DNA of 64,000 nucleotides from VXOI01 sp965197575 (GCA_965197575.1 OZ240214.1:1674001-1738000); one strand, 5' to 3'. Shown: positions 23,909-32,661, counted from the first letter of the stretch. The notes: generated by a model not told the origin, from the sequence alone. A program made the numbers and translations.

Positions 23909-24688
23909 ATGGTAGCGCCAGCTAACCAACTCGAGGTCGAAGCGGTGATTCAGGACATCGCCGAGGCCGTGGGCGACGCCCTGGCCGCCCGCTGCGTCAT
24001 CCTTTTCGGCTCCCGCGCCCGCGGCGACTACAAAGATTACAGCGACGTCGACCTGGCCGTAATCATGGACCAGCCGCCCGTCCCTCTCGGCTCCCAAGAG
24101 CGCATACGCTTGGAGGCCCACGGGGCCGCCGCCGCGGAAACGGTTTCCGGCAAGTTCTTCCGCCGCATCGACGTGAGACTCTGGACCGACCCGGAATACA
24201 GGTTGCAGAAGCGGTCCATCAACCATGTGGCCGGCCGGTCCTGGCGGGAAGGCAAGGTCCTTTACGGCTCCCACGAGACCCTGCCGGGGGAGGAAGAAGT
24301 GTCGGAACTGGACCATGCGCGGGAACTGCTCGGCATGGCCCACGGGCAAATGGAAACGATGGGCCTGCTGGAGATTCGCGCCAGGGAAGAAGACTTCGGC
24401 TTTCACGCCGAACGGGTTGTCGAGCTGACTCTCAAGGCATGGATCGCTCTCAGGGGCGGTCAGTACCCGTTGACCCACCAATTGGGCATCTTGTTTGGCG
24501 CTCTGGAGGAGAGCGGCGCTTCCGGGACTGAACGGTTCCGACACCTGACAAGTCTGACTAACTATGCCGTGATCTACCAGTATCGCGAGCTTCCTGTACA
24601 CTCTATGGACCGTCGGTGGGTCATGGACCAAGTCGGCCAGCTTGTAGATCATGTTTCCACGCTGCCGGAACAGGCTGAGAGCGCATAA
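23909..24688 (+). CDS. Fused nucleotidyltransferase (MNT)-HEPN protein
   Basis: A 259-residue protein joining two domains usually encoded as a pair. Residues 25-125 form a minimal nucleotidyltransferase with GSRARGDYKDYSDVDL: Gly34-Ser35 and Asp46/Asp48 are intact, so the catalytic site looks functional. Residues about 130-245 form a HEPN helical bundle (LDHARELLGMAHGQMETM, AERVVELTLKAWIAL, YPLTHQLGILF). In MNT-HEPN systems the nucleotidyltransferase AMPylates and silences the HEPN ribonuclease; fusion would hold toxin and antitoxin together. It sits downstream of the oxygenase operon. Confidence 0.85.
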   Translation: MVAPANQLEVEAVIQDIAEAVGDALAARCVILFGSRARGDYKDYSDVDLAVIMDQPPVPLGSQERIRLEAHGAAAAETVSGKFFRRIDVRLWTDPEYRLQKRSINHVAGRSWREGKVLYGSHETLPGEEEVSELDHARELLGMAHGQMETMGLLEIRAREEDFGFHAERVVELTLKAWIALRGGQYPLTHQLGILFGALEESGASGTERFRHLTSLTNYAVIYQYRELPVHSMDRRWVMDQVGQLVDHVSTLPEQAESA

Positions 24689-24695
24689 GTCCGCC

Positions 24696-24893
24696 ATGAC
24701 TCAACCAAGCTACCAAGAATTGCGGGATGCCTTCCAAGCCGGGTTCGACTCCATAGACGACGGCGAAGGCTTCTACGTCGGGTTTCACGACTACCTGCAA
24801 CACCACGGCTACCAAATGCGGGAAGACCTACCCTGCACCTGCATCGACCACGGCGCCCACGGACACCAACCCGAATGCCGCTGGGTCAAGTAA
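24696..24893 (+). CDS. Small Cys/His-containing protein of unknown function (65 aa)
   Basis: A 65-residue protein starting MTQPSYQELRDAFQAGF, ending DLPCTCIDHGAHGHQPECRW. The C-terminal Cys-x-Cys...His...His...Cys spacing could bind a metal ion. The ATG lies 7 nt after the MNT-HEPN stop. No family recognised. Confidence 0.6.
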   Translation: MTQPSYQELRDAFQAGFDSIDDGEGFYVGFHDYLQHHGYQMREDLPCTCIDHGAHGHQPECRWVK

Positions 24894-24915
24894 ATGTGGA
24901 ATTTAGAATGAGGAG

Positions 24916-24945
24916 TGTGGAATTTAGGGCCTGGTACATTCCACA
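24916..24945. repeat. Dispersed intergenic repeat, family B
   Basis: TGTGGAAT (24916-24923) / ATTCCACA (24938-24945) with the same GGAGTGTGGAA core as the copy at 6489. It is followed by a run of AATTCCCAA-type short repeats to about 24975. Confidence 0.5.
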
Positions 24946-24990
24946 TTCCTAATTCCCAACTCCCAATTCCTGATTCTCCCCGGAGGCTTT

Positions 24991-26673
24991 ATGGCCGAAC
25001 GCATGGACGGCGGCGACGCCATTCTGGAAGCGTTGCGCAACCTGGACGTGGACTACATCATTTCGTCGCCGGGTTCCGAGTGGCCCTCGGTATGGGAAGC
25101 GCTGGCCCGGCAGGCCATCGAGGAGCGGCCCGGCCCCACCTACATCAACTGCTGGCACGAGACGCTGGCGGTGGCGATGGCTTCCGGCTACACCCGGATG
25201 ACCGGCCGGATGCAGGCGGTGCTGCTCCACGCCGGAGTAGGGGTTTTGCAAGGATCGATGGGCATCCACGGCGCTTACCAGAGCGAGGTGCCCATGCTGG
25301 TGTGCTCCGGCGAGTCGGCCACCTACGGCGAGGCCGCCGACTTTGACCCCGGCCCCCAATGGCTGCGCAACCTCAGCATAGTCGGCGGCCCCAACCGCCT
25401 CGTCGAGCCTTTCACCAAGTGGAGCAGCCGGGTCACCAGCCCGGAGACACTGTACGAAACGGTCAGCCGCGCCGGCGAGTTGGCCCAGCGCACTCCCAAG
25501 GGCCCTTCGTTCCTCAACATCCCGATGGAAGTGATGCGGCAGGGATGGCAGCCGCCGCCCGGACTGCGCCAGCGTCCTACGGCCCCCAGAAGCTACCCTG
25601 ACCCGGAAGCAGTCGACCGGGTGGCGGACCTCATCCTCAACAGCTCGAACCCGGTGATCACCGCCGATTCCGCCGGACGTACTCCCGAAGGATTCAACAA
25701 CCTGGTGGCCTTGGCTGAGTCCTTGTCCATCCCCGTGTTCGAGTCTGAGGGGCCGTCCTACGCCAATTTCCCCAAGAGCCACCCGCTGCACTGCGGCTAC
25801 GACCTAAGCCGGGAGTTGGACCGGTACGATCTTTTCTTGGTCGTCGGCAATCGGGCGCCTTGGTACCCGCCCAGCGCCGGGCCCGCCAACGCGACGGTGG
25901 TGGTCATTGACGAGTATCCGCTGAAGGAGTACATGGTCTACCAGGACCTCCACGCCGACCACTACTTGGAAGGCGACCTTCCCACGACACTGACCGCGCT
26001 ATCCGGCGCGTTGCGCAGTAAGTCGAATGGCCGGCCAAGTCCGCGGTCGAGCGGGTCCCCCCGAGAAGTCTGGGAGCGCTACCGGCGTCTCCCGGACGCG
26101 GCCGCCGGGTCTGCACCCATCGACCCAGGCTTCTTGTGCAACACCCTTAACGAGGTCATGCCCGACGACACGGTCTACATTGACGAGACCATCCTGCACC
26201 GGGGCCAGATCCTCCGACGCATCGGTTGGGACCGCCCACAGAGCTACATGCGTCCGGCGGGCGGCTTGGGTCAAGGCTTGGGGATGGCGCTTGGGGCCAA
26301 GCTGGCGACGCCGGACCGGCCAGTGGCCGCGCTGATCGGCGACGGTTCGTTTCTCTACAACCCCATCACGCAAAGCCTGGGCGTCGCCCGCGAAAGCAAT
26401 CTGCCCATCCTGATCGTGGTATTCAACAACGCCAGCTACGCGGCCATGAAGAGCCTCCACTTGTCGTTCTACCCGGATGGCTCCGCCGCCCAGTCCGGCA
26501 TTTTCCACGGCGTGGATATCCCGGGGCCGAACTACGCGGAGCTGGCCACCCCCTTTGGCGGTTACGGCGAAAGAGTGGAAGACCCGCGCCGTCTCAAGAG
26601 CGCAATCGAGGACGGGATGGCGGCCGTGACCGAGGGAAAGACCGCGATCATCGACGTGGTGCTGTCCGGCTAG
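24991..26673 (+). CDS. Thiamine diphosphate-dependent enzyme (acetolactate synthase/benzoylformate decarboxylase family)
   Basis: A 560-residue ThDP enzyme with three domains. Glu57 in CWHETLAVAMASGYTR is the conserved cofactor-activating glutamate. The central domain (about 200-330) ends with DQYPLKEYMV-like sequence. The ThDP motif is GDGSFLYN (450-457) followed by NN at 479-480 in FNNASYAAMKS. Relatives carboligate or decarboxylate 2-oxo acids. Its location after oxygenase genes suggests it handles a 2-oxo acid from ring cleavage, but ALS-like catabolic functions vary widely. CGGAGG stands 7 nt before the ATG. Confidence 0.87.
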   Translation: MAERMDGGDAILEALRNLDVDYIISSPGSEWPSVWEALARQAIEERPGPTYINCWHETLAVAMASGYTRMTGRMQAVLLHAGVGVLQGSMGIHGAYQSEVPMLVCSGESATYGEAADFDPGPQWLRNLSIVGGPNRLVEPFTKWSSRVTSPETLYETVSRAGELAQRTPKGPSFLNIPMEVMRQGWQPPPGLRQRPTAPRSYPDPEAVDRVADLILNSSNPVITADSAGRTPEGFNNLVALAESLSIPVFESEGPSYANFPKSHPLHCGYDLSRELDRYDLFLVVGNRAPWYPPSAGPANATVVVIDEYPLKEYMVYQDLHADHYLEGDLPTTLTALSGALRSKSNGRPSPRSSGSPREVWERYRRLPDAAAGSAPIDPGFLCNTLNEVMPDDTVYIDETILHRGQILRRIGWDRPQSYMRPAGGLGQGLGMALGAKLATPDRPVAALIGDGSFLYNPITQSLGVARESNLPILIVVFNNASYAAMKSLHLSFYPDGSAAQSGIFHGVDIPGPNYAELATPFGGYGERVEDPRRLKSAIEDGMAAVTEGKTAIIDVVLSG

Positions 26674-26782
26674 GGCTACTGACACTTGCCCATTGCCCCG
26701 CCGCTCCTAACCTGCCAACAATAACCGGTGCCGACCGCGATTAAGCGCGGTGGAGATGAAGCGACGGTGAGCCGGTGGCCTG

Positions 26783-27433
26783 ATGCGAAGGGGTTTCCTG
26801 ACTGTCGGCAGCATGGTGGTTTTTCTGACCACCCTGGCGTTGGCCCTGCACTTCGTCCTGCCCGACATTGGCCGCGCCAAGGACCTGGCGGGGATCGTCC
26901 AAGCCTCGGCCGCCGCCTTGGCCATCGCAGCCGGTGGCGTGTTCGCTGGTTACAAACTACAAGTGTTCCGGGATTTTGAGCCACATCTCACCGTCTCCCA
27001 AACTGTGTCCCACAGGCCCGTCGGCACACGGCATGTGCACATCGCCGTAACCGCAACATTGCGCAACAGTTCGAAGGTCAGGGTGGAAATTCGTAAAGGA
27101 TTTTTCCAATTGCAACAAATAGCGCCCATTGACGATGATGACGTTGAGTTTTTCTATGGCCAGGCGTCCGGATCAAAAGGAATCCCGGACTTTGATTGGC
27201 CTTTACTTGGCGAATTCAGCCTCGTACAGGGACAAAAGTATCTAGTCATAGAACCAGGTGAAACACATCACGAGTCATGCGAATTTATCGCATCAAGCGA
27301 TGTCGAGTCGATCCTCGTGTATTCTTTCTTTGAAAACATGCACAAATCGGAGTCGTCGCGATCAGCGGACGAATGGACAGCAACTACAGTGCACGATATA
27401 GTGAAAGTGGGACAGCGAGTCGTGGCGGCATAA
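26783..27433 (+). CDS. Membrane protein of unknown function (216 aa)
   Basis: Two hydrophobic helices near the N-terminus (residues about 7-25 and 38-58), then a soluble domain of about 155 residues rich in beta strands (VHIAVTATLRNSSKV, YLVIEPGETHHESCEF). The topology suggests an anchored outer-facing or cytoplasmic beta domain. The coding sequence is less GC-rich than neighbours. No family recognised. A strong ribosome-binding site for the next tiny gene follows its stop codon directly. Confidence 0.65.
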   Translation: MRRGFLTVGSMVVFLTTLALALHFVLPDIGRAKDLAGIVQASAAALAIAAGGVFAGYKLQVFRDFEPHLTVSQTVSHRPVGTRHVHIAVTATLRNSSKVRVEIRKGFFQLQQIAPIDDDDVEFFYGQASGSKGIPDFDWPLLGEFSLVQGQKYLVIEPGETHHESCEFIASSDVESILVYSFFENMHKSESSRSADEWTATTVHDIVKVGQRVVAA

Positions 27434-27442
27434 GGAGGCAAT

Positions 27443-27622
27443 ATGGCGTCTGAAAGTGAGCAGACTGCCTCCCCCAATTGGCGTAGGTCGAGGAAACTTG
27501 TGGGCGCGGGCCCGCGAAAAGCGGGCGATTACCCTTGGGACCCGGATAAGCCGCCGGGTGGGAAGATACCGCAGGACAAGAAGCCTTCCAACAAAGACAG
27601 GAAATCTTCCGACGAGGCCTAA
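27443..27622 (+). CDS. Small basic, hydrophilic protein (59 aa)
   Basis: A 59-codon frame starting MASESEQTASPNWRRSRKLV and ending DKKPSNKDRKSSDEA. AAGGAGG stands 5 nt before the ATG, one of the best ribosome-binding sites in the region, and the frame starts 9 nt after the membrane-protein stop. It is rich in Lys, Arg, Pro and Asp, predicted disordered, and could bind the membrane protein or nucleic acid. Convergent with the flavoenzyme gene at 27641. Confidence 0.55.
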   Translation: MASESEQTASPNWRRSRKLVGAGPRKAGDYPWDPDKPPGGKIPQDKKPSNKDRKSSDEA

Positions 27623-27640
27623 GCGCGTCCGGCTAGGGCT

Positions 27641-28768
27641 TCAACTCTGGCGGAACCGTTGGAGGCTGAACGGCTCCAGCGGGGCGGTGTTGCCGTCCAG
27701 GATGAACTGGCACATCAACTCGGCGGTGGCGGGGCTTAACATGACCCCGACGGCATCGTGTCCGGCAGCGATGCTCAAGCCTTCGATTCCCGGCACCGGT
27801 CCCAGCACCGGCATCCCGTCGGGAGTGGCGGGCCTTACGCCAGCCCGGGCGCCGACAAAGGCGGCTTCGGACAGCCCCGGATAGGTCAACGCGGCACTCG
27901 CGATCAGCTCGGCGATTCCTCCGGCAGTTACTTGTTCATCGAACCGGCCTTCTATCCTCGTCGATGCCACCAAAACGTCGCCGTTGGCCCACGGAACGAC
28001 GTAGCCTCGAAAGTTATGCACCGTAGCCTTGGGCAACAGACCGGGCCTCCGCAACAGTACCCGCTCACCCTTTACCGGACGCACCGGGACATCCAGCGCT
28101 CCCTCCCGAGTCGACCACCTGCCCTTGATGCCGGTCCACGGGCCCGCCGCCAGTACCACGTGCCCCGCAGACACGACACCGGTCGAAGTCTCCACTCCGG
28201 TTACTCTGTCTCCCTCCCAGACCAGCCCGGTGACCTCGACCGAGTTCAGGCACCTGGCTCCCAACCGGGACGCTGCCTGGACCAGCGAGTCCACCAGCCG
28301 CTGGCCCCGGACGTAACCCGCCATCGGGGCATTGACTCCGGCCAGCACCGCGGGGTTTGCGTCGGGCTCCCGGCGCAGCACTTCATCGGCCTCCAGCCAT
28401 TCCACTCCCAGGCGCGCCGCCTGCTGCCATTCCACTTCGTCGTGCAGCTCCGCCGCCTGCTCTTCGGTGAAGGCCAGCTTGAGCACCCCGGTCTGCCGGA
28501 ACTCTGGGTCCACACCAGCCCACGCCAGTTCGGCAGCCAGCACCGGGAAAAGCTCCAGGCTCCGCATTCCCAATTGCCACATGGGCCGCACATTGGGGTC
28601 GACGTGGCGCAATGGGGAGACGACGCCGGCGGTCGCTCCCGACGCGCCCGCCCCGAACGTGCTCTTCTCCAGCACGGTACAATCCACCCCGCGCTTCGCC
28701 AGTTCGTAGGCGATGGAGCAGCCGATGACTCCCCCGCCTACTATGGCCACGTCGGTGCCACCGGTCAT
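27641..28768 (-). CDS. FAD-dependent amino-acid oxidase (glycine oxidase/DAO family)
   Basis: A 375-residue flavoprotein. Residues 8-16 (IVGGGVIGC) form the FAD GxGxxG motif; then ASGATAGVVSPL is the second FAD-contact block. The C-terminal VGARAGVRPATPDGMPVLGP and AAGHDAVGVMLSPATAEL are classic glycine-oxidase/ThiO and sarcosine-oxidase signatures. The ATG at 28768 fits the family N-terminus exactly, with GGAG upstream; a longer upstream reading has no protein character. It is divergent from the LutABC operon. Substrate could be glycine, sarcosine or a D-amino acid. Confidence 0.88.
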   Translation of the reverse strand: MTGGTDVAIVGGGVIGCSIAYELAKRGVDCTVLEKSTFGAGASGATAGVVSPLRHVDPNVRPMWQLGMRSLELFPVLAAELAWAGVDPEFRQTGVLKLAFTEEQAAELHDEVEWQQAARLGVEWLEADEVLRREPDANPAVLAGVNAPMAGYVRGQRLVDSLVQAASRLGARCLNSVEVTGLVWEGDRVTGVETSTGVVSAGHVVLAAGPWTGIKGRWSTREGALDVPVRPVKGERVLLRRPGLLPKATVHNFRGYVVPWANGDVLVASTRIEGRFDEQVTAGGIAELIASAALTYPGLSEAAFVGARAGVRPATPDGMPVLGPVPGIEGLSIAAGHDAVGVMLSPATAELMCQFILDGNTAPLEPFSLQRFRQS

Positions 28769-28852
28769 GCGCCGAACTCCTCCCGGTTTCCGGCGAGTGT
28801 AGTCACGGCCCCCCCAACTGTCAACGCAGCAACGCGGACCGTGCGTGTTGCC

Positions 28853-28876
28853 AGCGTAATAGCGGTCTGTTACGCT
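28853..28876. promoter_or_regulatory. Inverted repeat upstream of the lut operon
   Basis: AGCGTAA (28853-28859) and TTACGCT (28870-28876), separated by 10 nt, in the divergent region between the oxidase and lutA genes. Size and position fit an operator for a dimeric regulator such as a GntR-type protein, but no regulator gene is nearby. Confidence 0.4.
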
Positions 28877-28919
28877 TTGCGGGCTTGGACCGCTATCCGA
28901 TTGCCGGTGGTTACGCCCC

Positions 28920-29666
28920 TTGACCAACCAGCCTCCCGTCAACGCCGACCTGTTCGTTACCTGCATTGTCGACCAACTCTTTCCCGAAGTGGGGGTCAGC
29001 GTGGTGCGTGTGCTGCGGCGGTTGGGCGTGAGCGTGGGCTTCCCCAAGGACCAGACTTGTTGCGGCCAAGCGGTCTATAACTCCGGCTTCACCCGCGAAG
29101 CAAAGACCTTGGCGGAGCGGGTGCTGCGCCAGTTCCGTGACAGCGACTACGTGGTGGCGCCCTCCGGCTCCTGCTCGGCCATGATGCGGGTGTTCTACCA
29201 AGACCTGTTCGAGGACGATCCGGCTTTGCTGGCCGAGGCCGAGTCGTTGGCCGCCCGCGTGTACGAGTTCTCCGAGTTCTTGGCCGATGTGCTGGGAGTC
29301 GAAGACCCCGGCGCCCGCTACGAAGGCGTGGCGGTCTTCCATCCCGGCTGCCACCTGCTTCGGGAGATGGAAGTACGGGAGGCCCCCTATGCGCTGTTGA
29401 GGTCGGTTTCGGGCTTAGAACTCAAAGACCTGGAAGGGGCCGAGACCTGTTGCGGCTTCGGCGGCAGCTTCTCGGTCAAGCTCCCCCACATCTCCGAGGG
29501 GATGCTGGCCGACAAAGTAGCCAATGTTCGCGCTGCGCGGGCCGACACTCTCGTCTCCTGCGACATGAGTTGCCTGATGCACATCGGCGGAGCGCTGCGC
29601 CGCCAGGACCCGTCCATCAAAGTACGCCACCTGGCCCAAGTCCTGGACTCAGGCGGGAGCGGTTAA
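28920..29666 (+). CDS. lutA: Lactate utilisation Fe-S subunit LutA/LldE
   Basis: A 248-residue cysteine-rich protein with two CCG domains: TCCGQAVYNSGF (about residue 46) and FHPGCHLLREM, TCCGFGGSFSVK. These bind iron-sulfur clusters and form part of the L-lactate dehydrogenase complex LutABC (LldEFG). The start is TTG at 28920, the first usable start after an in-frame stop; GGTGG lies about 8 nt upstream. The order lutA-lutB-lutC with tight spacing is intact. Confidence 0.9.
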   Translation: MTNQPPVNADLFVTCIVDQLFPEVGVSVVRVLRRLGVSVGFPKDQTCCGQAVYNSGFTREAKTLAERVLRQFRDSDYVVAPSGSCSAMMRVFYQDLFEDDPALLAEAESLAARVYEFSEFLADVLGVEDPGARYEGVAVFHPGCHLLREMEVREAPYALLRSVSGLELKDLEGAETCCGFGGSFSVKLPHISEGMLADKVANVRAARADTLVSCDMSCLMHIGGALRRQDPSIKVRHLAQVLDSGGSG

Positions 29667-29672
29667 AGCCCG

Positions 29673-31154
29673 ATGCCGGAAGTAAAGACCAGCGAATTCT
29701 TCCCCGCCTCGGCTGCGGCTATGGCGGACCCGAAGCTGCGCCGCGCCCTCGACCGGGTGGGCTCAGGGTTCGACGTGGCCCGCCGGAACGCCATCGAAGA
29801 GGTCACTACCGAGGCTTGGGAGGACTGGCGGGAAGAAGCGCGCCGCATCAAGATTCACACGCTGGACCACCTCGACTACTACCTGGAAATGTTGCACGAC
29901 AACGTGACCGCCGCCGGAGGACAAGTCCATTTCGCCAACGACGCCGCTCAAGCCAACGAGATCGTGGCCCATCTGGCCACGACGCGGGGCGTCAAGGTTG
30001 CCACCAAGAGCAAGAGCATGGTCTCCGAGGAGCTGGAGCTGAATCCGGTACTGGAATCCTTGGGCGTCGACGTTTACGAGACCGACCTGGGCGAGTACAT
30101 CATCCAATTGGCCAACGAAACTCCTTCGCATCTGGTGGCGCCCGCTCTGCACAAGTCCAAAGAAGACGTTGCCGAGCTCTTTGCCGAAAAGCTCGGCGTC
30201 CCGTACCAGGAAGACATCGAAGAGATGGCCGCCGTGGCCCGCACGACTTTGCGCGACAAGTTCATGGAGGCCGACCTAGGCATCAGCGGGGCGAATTTCG
30301 TAGTGGCCGAGACCGGGACGCTGGTCATCATCACCAACGAAGGCAACGGGCGGCTCTGCACCTCCGCTCCCAGGATGCACATCGGCATCACAGGGATGGA
30401 GAAGGTCATACCGTCGTTGCAGGACCTGGCCGTCTTCCTCCGGCTGCTGCCCCGCTCCGCCACCGGCCAGCGCATCTCCAGCTACGTCAGCATGGTCACT
30501 GGCCCCCGCAGGCCCGACGACGAGGACGGCCCCGAAGAGTTCCACCTCGTGCTGGTGGACAACGGCCGCTCCCGGATGCTCGGCGACCCCAAGCTCCGGG
30601 AAGCGCTGTACTGCATCCGTTGCGGCGCGTGTCTGAACATCTGCCCAGTCTACCAGCGGGTGGGCGGCCACGCCTATGGCTGGGTCTACCCCGGCCCCAT
30701 CGGCGCGGTGGTGTCGCCGATGCTGACCGGACTCAAGGAATCCAAGGCCCTGCCCCAAGCGTCCAGCCTGTGCGGCGCCTGCCGCGAGGCCTGCCCCGTA
30801 AAAATCAACATCCCCCGGATGCTGCTGGAACTGCGGCACCGCACCGCCGAGAGCGCCGACCCGGCGGAACGCGCATCGTCCAGATCGGAACGGTTGGCGG
30901 CTTCGTCCTTCGCCGAGGTGATGGGAAGCCCCAGGAAGTTGACCTTGGCGGGTAAGGCCGGGCGGCTGTTGCAAAGGCTGGGAAGGATACTTCCCTTCAG
31001 CCCGGTTTCCACGAGCAACGGCTGGATTCGCAAGGCCCGCCTGCCCCTGCTTTCCAAGTGGACGCGGGCGCGGGACTTGCCTCCCTTGCCCCCGCGATCT
31101 TTCCGTGAAATCTGGCAGGACGGGCTCGGCAGTGAGGACCGTGCCGACTCCTGA
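29673..31154 (+). CDS. lutB: Lactate utilisation protein LutB/LldF
   Basis: A 493-residue Fe-S protein. The N-terminal LUD domain (AHLATTRGVKVATKSKSM, ETDLGEYIIQLANETPSHL, AETGTLVIITNEGNGR) precedes two ferredoxin-type motifs: CIRCGACLNICPV (Cys314 on) and CGACREACPV (Cys367 on). Typical LutB proteins are about 475 residues. It starts 6 nt after lutA and overlaps the beginning of lutC. Confidence 0.93.
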   Translation: MPEVKTSEFFPASAAAMADPKLRRALDRVGSGFDVARRNAIEEVTTEAWEDWREEARRIKIHTLDHLDYYLEMLHDNVTAAGGQVHFANDAAQANEIVAHLATTRGVKVATKSKSMVSEELELNPVLESLGVDVYETDLGEYIIQLANETPSHLVAPALHKSKEDVAELFAEKLGVPYQEDIEEMAAVARTTLRDKFMEADLGISGANFVVAETGTLVIITNEGNGRLCTSAPRMHIGITGMEKVIPSLQDLAVFLRLLPRSATGQRISSYVSMVTGPRRPDDEDGPEEFHLVLVDNGRSRMLGDPKLREALYCIRCGACLNICPVYQRVGGHAYGWVYPGPIGAVVSPMLTGLKESKALPQASSLCGACREACPVKINIPRMLLELRHRTAESADPAERASSRSERLAASSFAEVMGSPRKLTLAGKAGRLLQRLGRILPFSPVSTSNGWIRKARLPLLSKWTRARDLPPLPPRSFREIWQDGLGSEDRADS

Positions 31155-31899
31155 CGTTGGAAACGTCCCCAGCGTGCCGAAGGCCGAGTTTCTTCGCTCG
31201 GTGCGACAGACGCTGGGGCGCGGCGAGGGGCCTCCGGCAGCGCTCTATCACCGCTTGGAAGAGAACCTGGCTGAGTTGGAAAGCCGGTCGGAGGAACTGA
31301 AAGCGCGGCTGCTGGAAAACCGCCCGGCGATTCTTGACCGGTTCTGCGAGATGGCGGTCAAGGGCGGCTGGAACCTGCACCGGGCCGCGGGAGTCGAGGA
31401 AGCCATCGGCCACGTTGCGTCGCTGGCCAGCGAGTTGGGCGTCAGCCGGGCCGTCCGCTCATCCCAGCAGGTCTTCGACGATGCGCCGGTCGACGCGGCG
31501 CTGGAGAGCCGGGGTATTGCAGTGACGCCCATCGTCGGTAGCGGGCAATCGCCACGTGAGACGCTGCGGGAGGAGATACGCCGGGCTGGCCTGGGGCTGA
31601 CGGGAGCAGATTACGCCCTGGCCGAGACCGGCTCCGTGATCGTCCTGCCCCGGCGCGGGCTCAGTCGCCTGGTGTCGCTGGTGCCCCCGGTACACGTTGC
31701 CTTGGTCCGCCCGCTGGACGTGCTGGAAAGCCTGGACGACCTGTTCCTGTTGCGTCGGCTGGAGTATTATCAGCGGAACGGCGAAATGGGCAGCTATCTT
31801 AACTTCATCACAGGCCCCAGCCGCACCGCCGACATCGAGATGACCATCGTTCAAGGCGTGCATGGGCCGAAGTCGGTCCACCTGGTGCTTGTAGAGTAG
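31105..31899 (+). CDS. lutC: Lactate utilisation protein LutC/LldG
   Basis: LUD-domain protein of up to 264 residues. GLTGADYALAETGSVIVLPRRGLSRLVSLVPPVHVALV is the family core, ending with GPSRTADIEMTIVQGVHGP. No ATG start exists; GTG codons at 31105, 31132 and 31141 are alternatives, all inside the end of lutB. GAGG lies just before 31141. The annotated start is the longest and is uncertain. Confidence 0.88.
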   Translation: MKSGRTGSAVRTVPTPDVGNVPSVPKAEFLRSVRQTLGRGEGPPAALYHRLEENLAELESRSEELKARLLENRPAILDRFCEMAVKGGWNLHRAAGVEEAIGHVASLASELGVSRAVRSSQQVFDDAPVDAALESRGIAVTPIVGSGQSPRETLREEIRRAGLGLTGADYALAETGSVIVLPRRGLSRLVSLVPPVHVALVRPLDVLESLDDLFLLRRLEYYQRNGEMGSYLNFITGPSRTADIEMTIVQGVHGPKSVHLVLVE

Positions 31900-31907
31900 G
31901 TCAAAAC

Positions 31908-32249
31908 ATGCCGATGCGCGTGGGCTTCACCCAGTTCCGCAAGCAAATGCTGGAGCGCGAACTGCAAACCATCATCGAAACCCTGCCGAGCCTGGGCGTC
32001 GAGAAGGTCATCCTGACCGGCGACGCGGCCACCGGCGACTACCGTCCGGACAGCCGGATAGAGCTGGTGGTCGTCCACAAGACCGAATACTCCTTTGGGC
32101 GCCGGGCCGATTTCTTCTCCTACCACTTGGGCAGCTCGGTGGAAATCGACACCCAGGTGTACACGCCGGAGGAGTTCGAGACCCTTCGCGACACCCTGCC
32201 GGCCCTGGTCCGGGCCTGCAAGGAAGGACGGGAGATTTTCAATGCCTGA
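31908..32249 (+). CDS. Degenerate minimal nucleotidyltransferase (MNT-like)
   Basis: A 113-residue protein with the fold of minimal nucleotidyltransferases but an altered active site. Where the family has G-S-x-A-R-G-D...S-D-x-D, this protein reads GDAATGDYRPDSRIEL: the Ser is Asp, the first catalytic Asp is Arg and the second is Glu. It therefore probably cannot transfer nucleotides. It overlaps the HEPN gene by 8 nt, so the pair is still translationally coupled. It may have become a purely structural partner of the HEPN protein. Confidence 0.7.
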   Translation: MPMRVGFTQFRKQMLERELQTIIETLPSLGVEKVILTGDAATGDYRPDSRIELVVVHKTEYSFGRRADFFSYHLGSSVEIDTQVYTPEEFETLRDTLPALVRACKEGREIFNA

Positions 32250-32643
32250 TTATCTGGCTGAAGGGAGCCGCTGGCTGCGCCAAGCGGTGCAAGACCTGGA
32301 GGACGCCCGCTTCCTGCGCGACCACGGCAAGCATAACCTCGCCTGCTTCGAGGGCCACCAGGCCGCCGAGAAGGCCCTGAAAGCCTACCTCTACCACAAG
32401 CGCGTGGAAGACGTTTGGGGCCATTCGCTGCTGGACCTGTGCGAGGACGCCAAGCTGTTCGACATGCTGTTCGACACGGTGAAGAGCGAGGCCCGCCAAC
32501 TCGACAAATACCTCTACATCACCCGCTACCCCGACTTCCTGCCCAGCGGCACGTCGTCCGAGGCGTTCGACGAAGTGGACGCCGACCGCTCCATTGAGCT
32601 CTCCAACCTGGTCGTGGAGTTCGTGAAGGAACGCATGGCGTAG
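32242..32643 (+). CDS. HEPN-domain protein
   Basis: A 133-residue helical HEPN protein: RWLRQAVQDLEDARFLRDHGK, NLACFEGHQAAEKALKAYL and LYITRYPDFLPSGT, the last a common C-terminal HEPN block. HEPN proteins in MNT-HEPN pairs are ribonucleases held inactive by modification. The start at 32242 overlaps the end of the nucleotidyltransferase-like gene. Confidence 0.85.
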   Translation: MPDYLAEGSRWLRQAVQDLEDARFLRDHGKHNLACFEGHQAAEKALKAYLYHKRVEDVWGHSLLDLCEDAKLFDMLFDTVKSEARQLDKYLYITRYPDFLPSGTSSEAFDEVDADRSIELSNLVVEFVKERMA

Positions 32644-32661
32644 CGGCAGGCCAGACAAGCG

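Noticed and set aside
28769..29047. N-terminal extension of the FAD oxidase frame
   Set aside because: Lies over the divergent promoter and the lutA start and has no flavoprotein motif; the GxGxxG start is at 28768.
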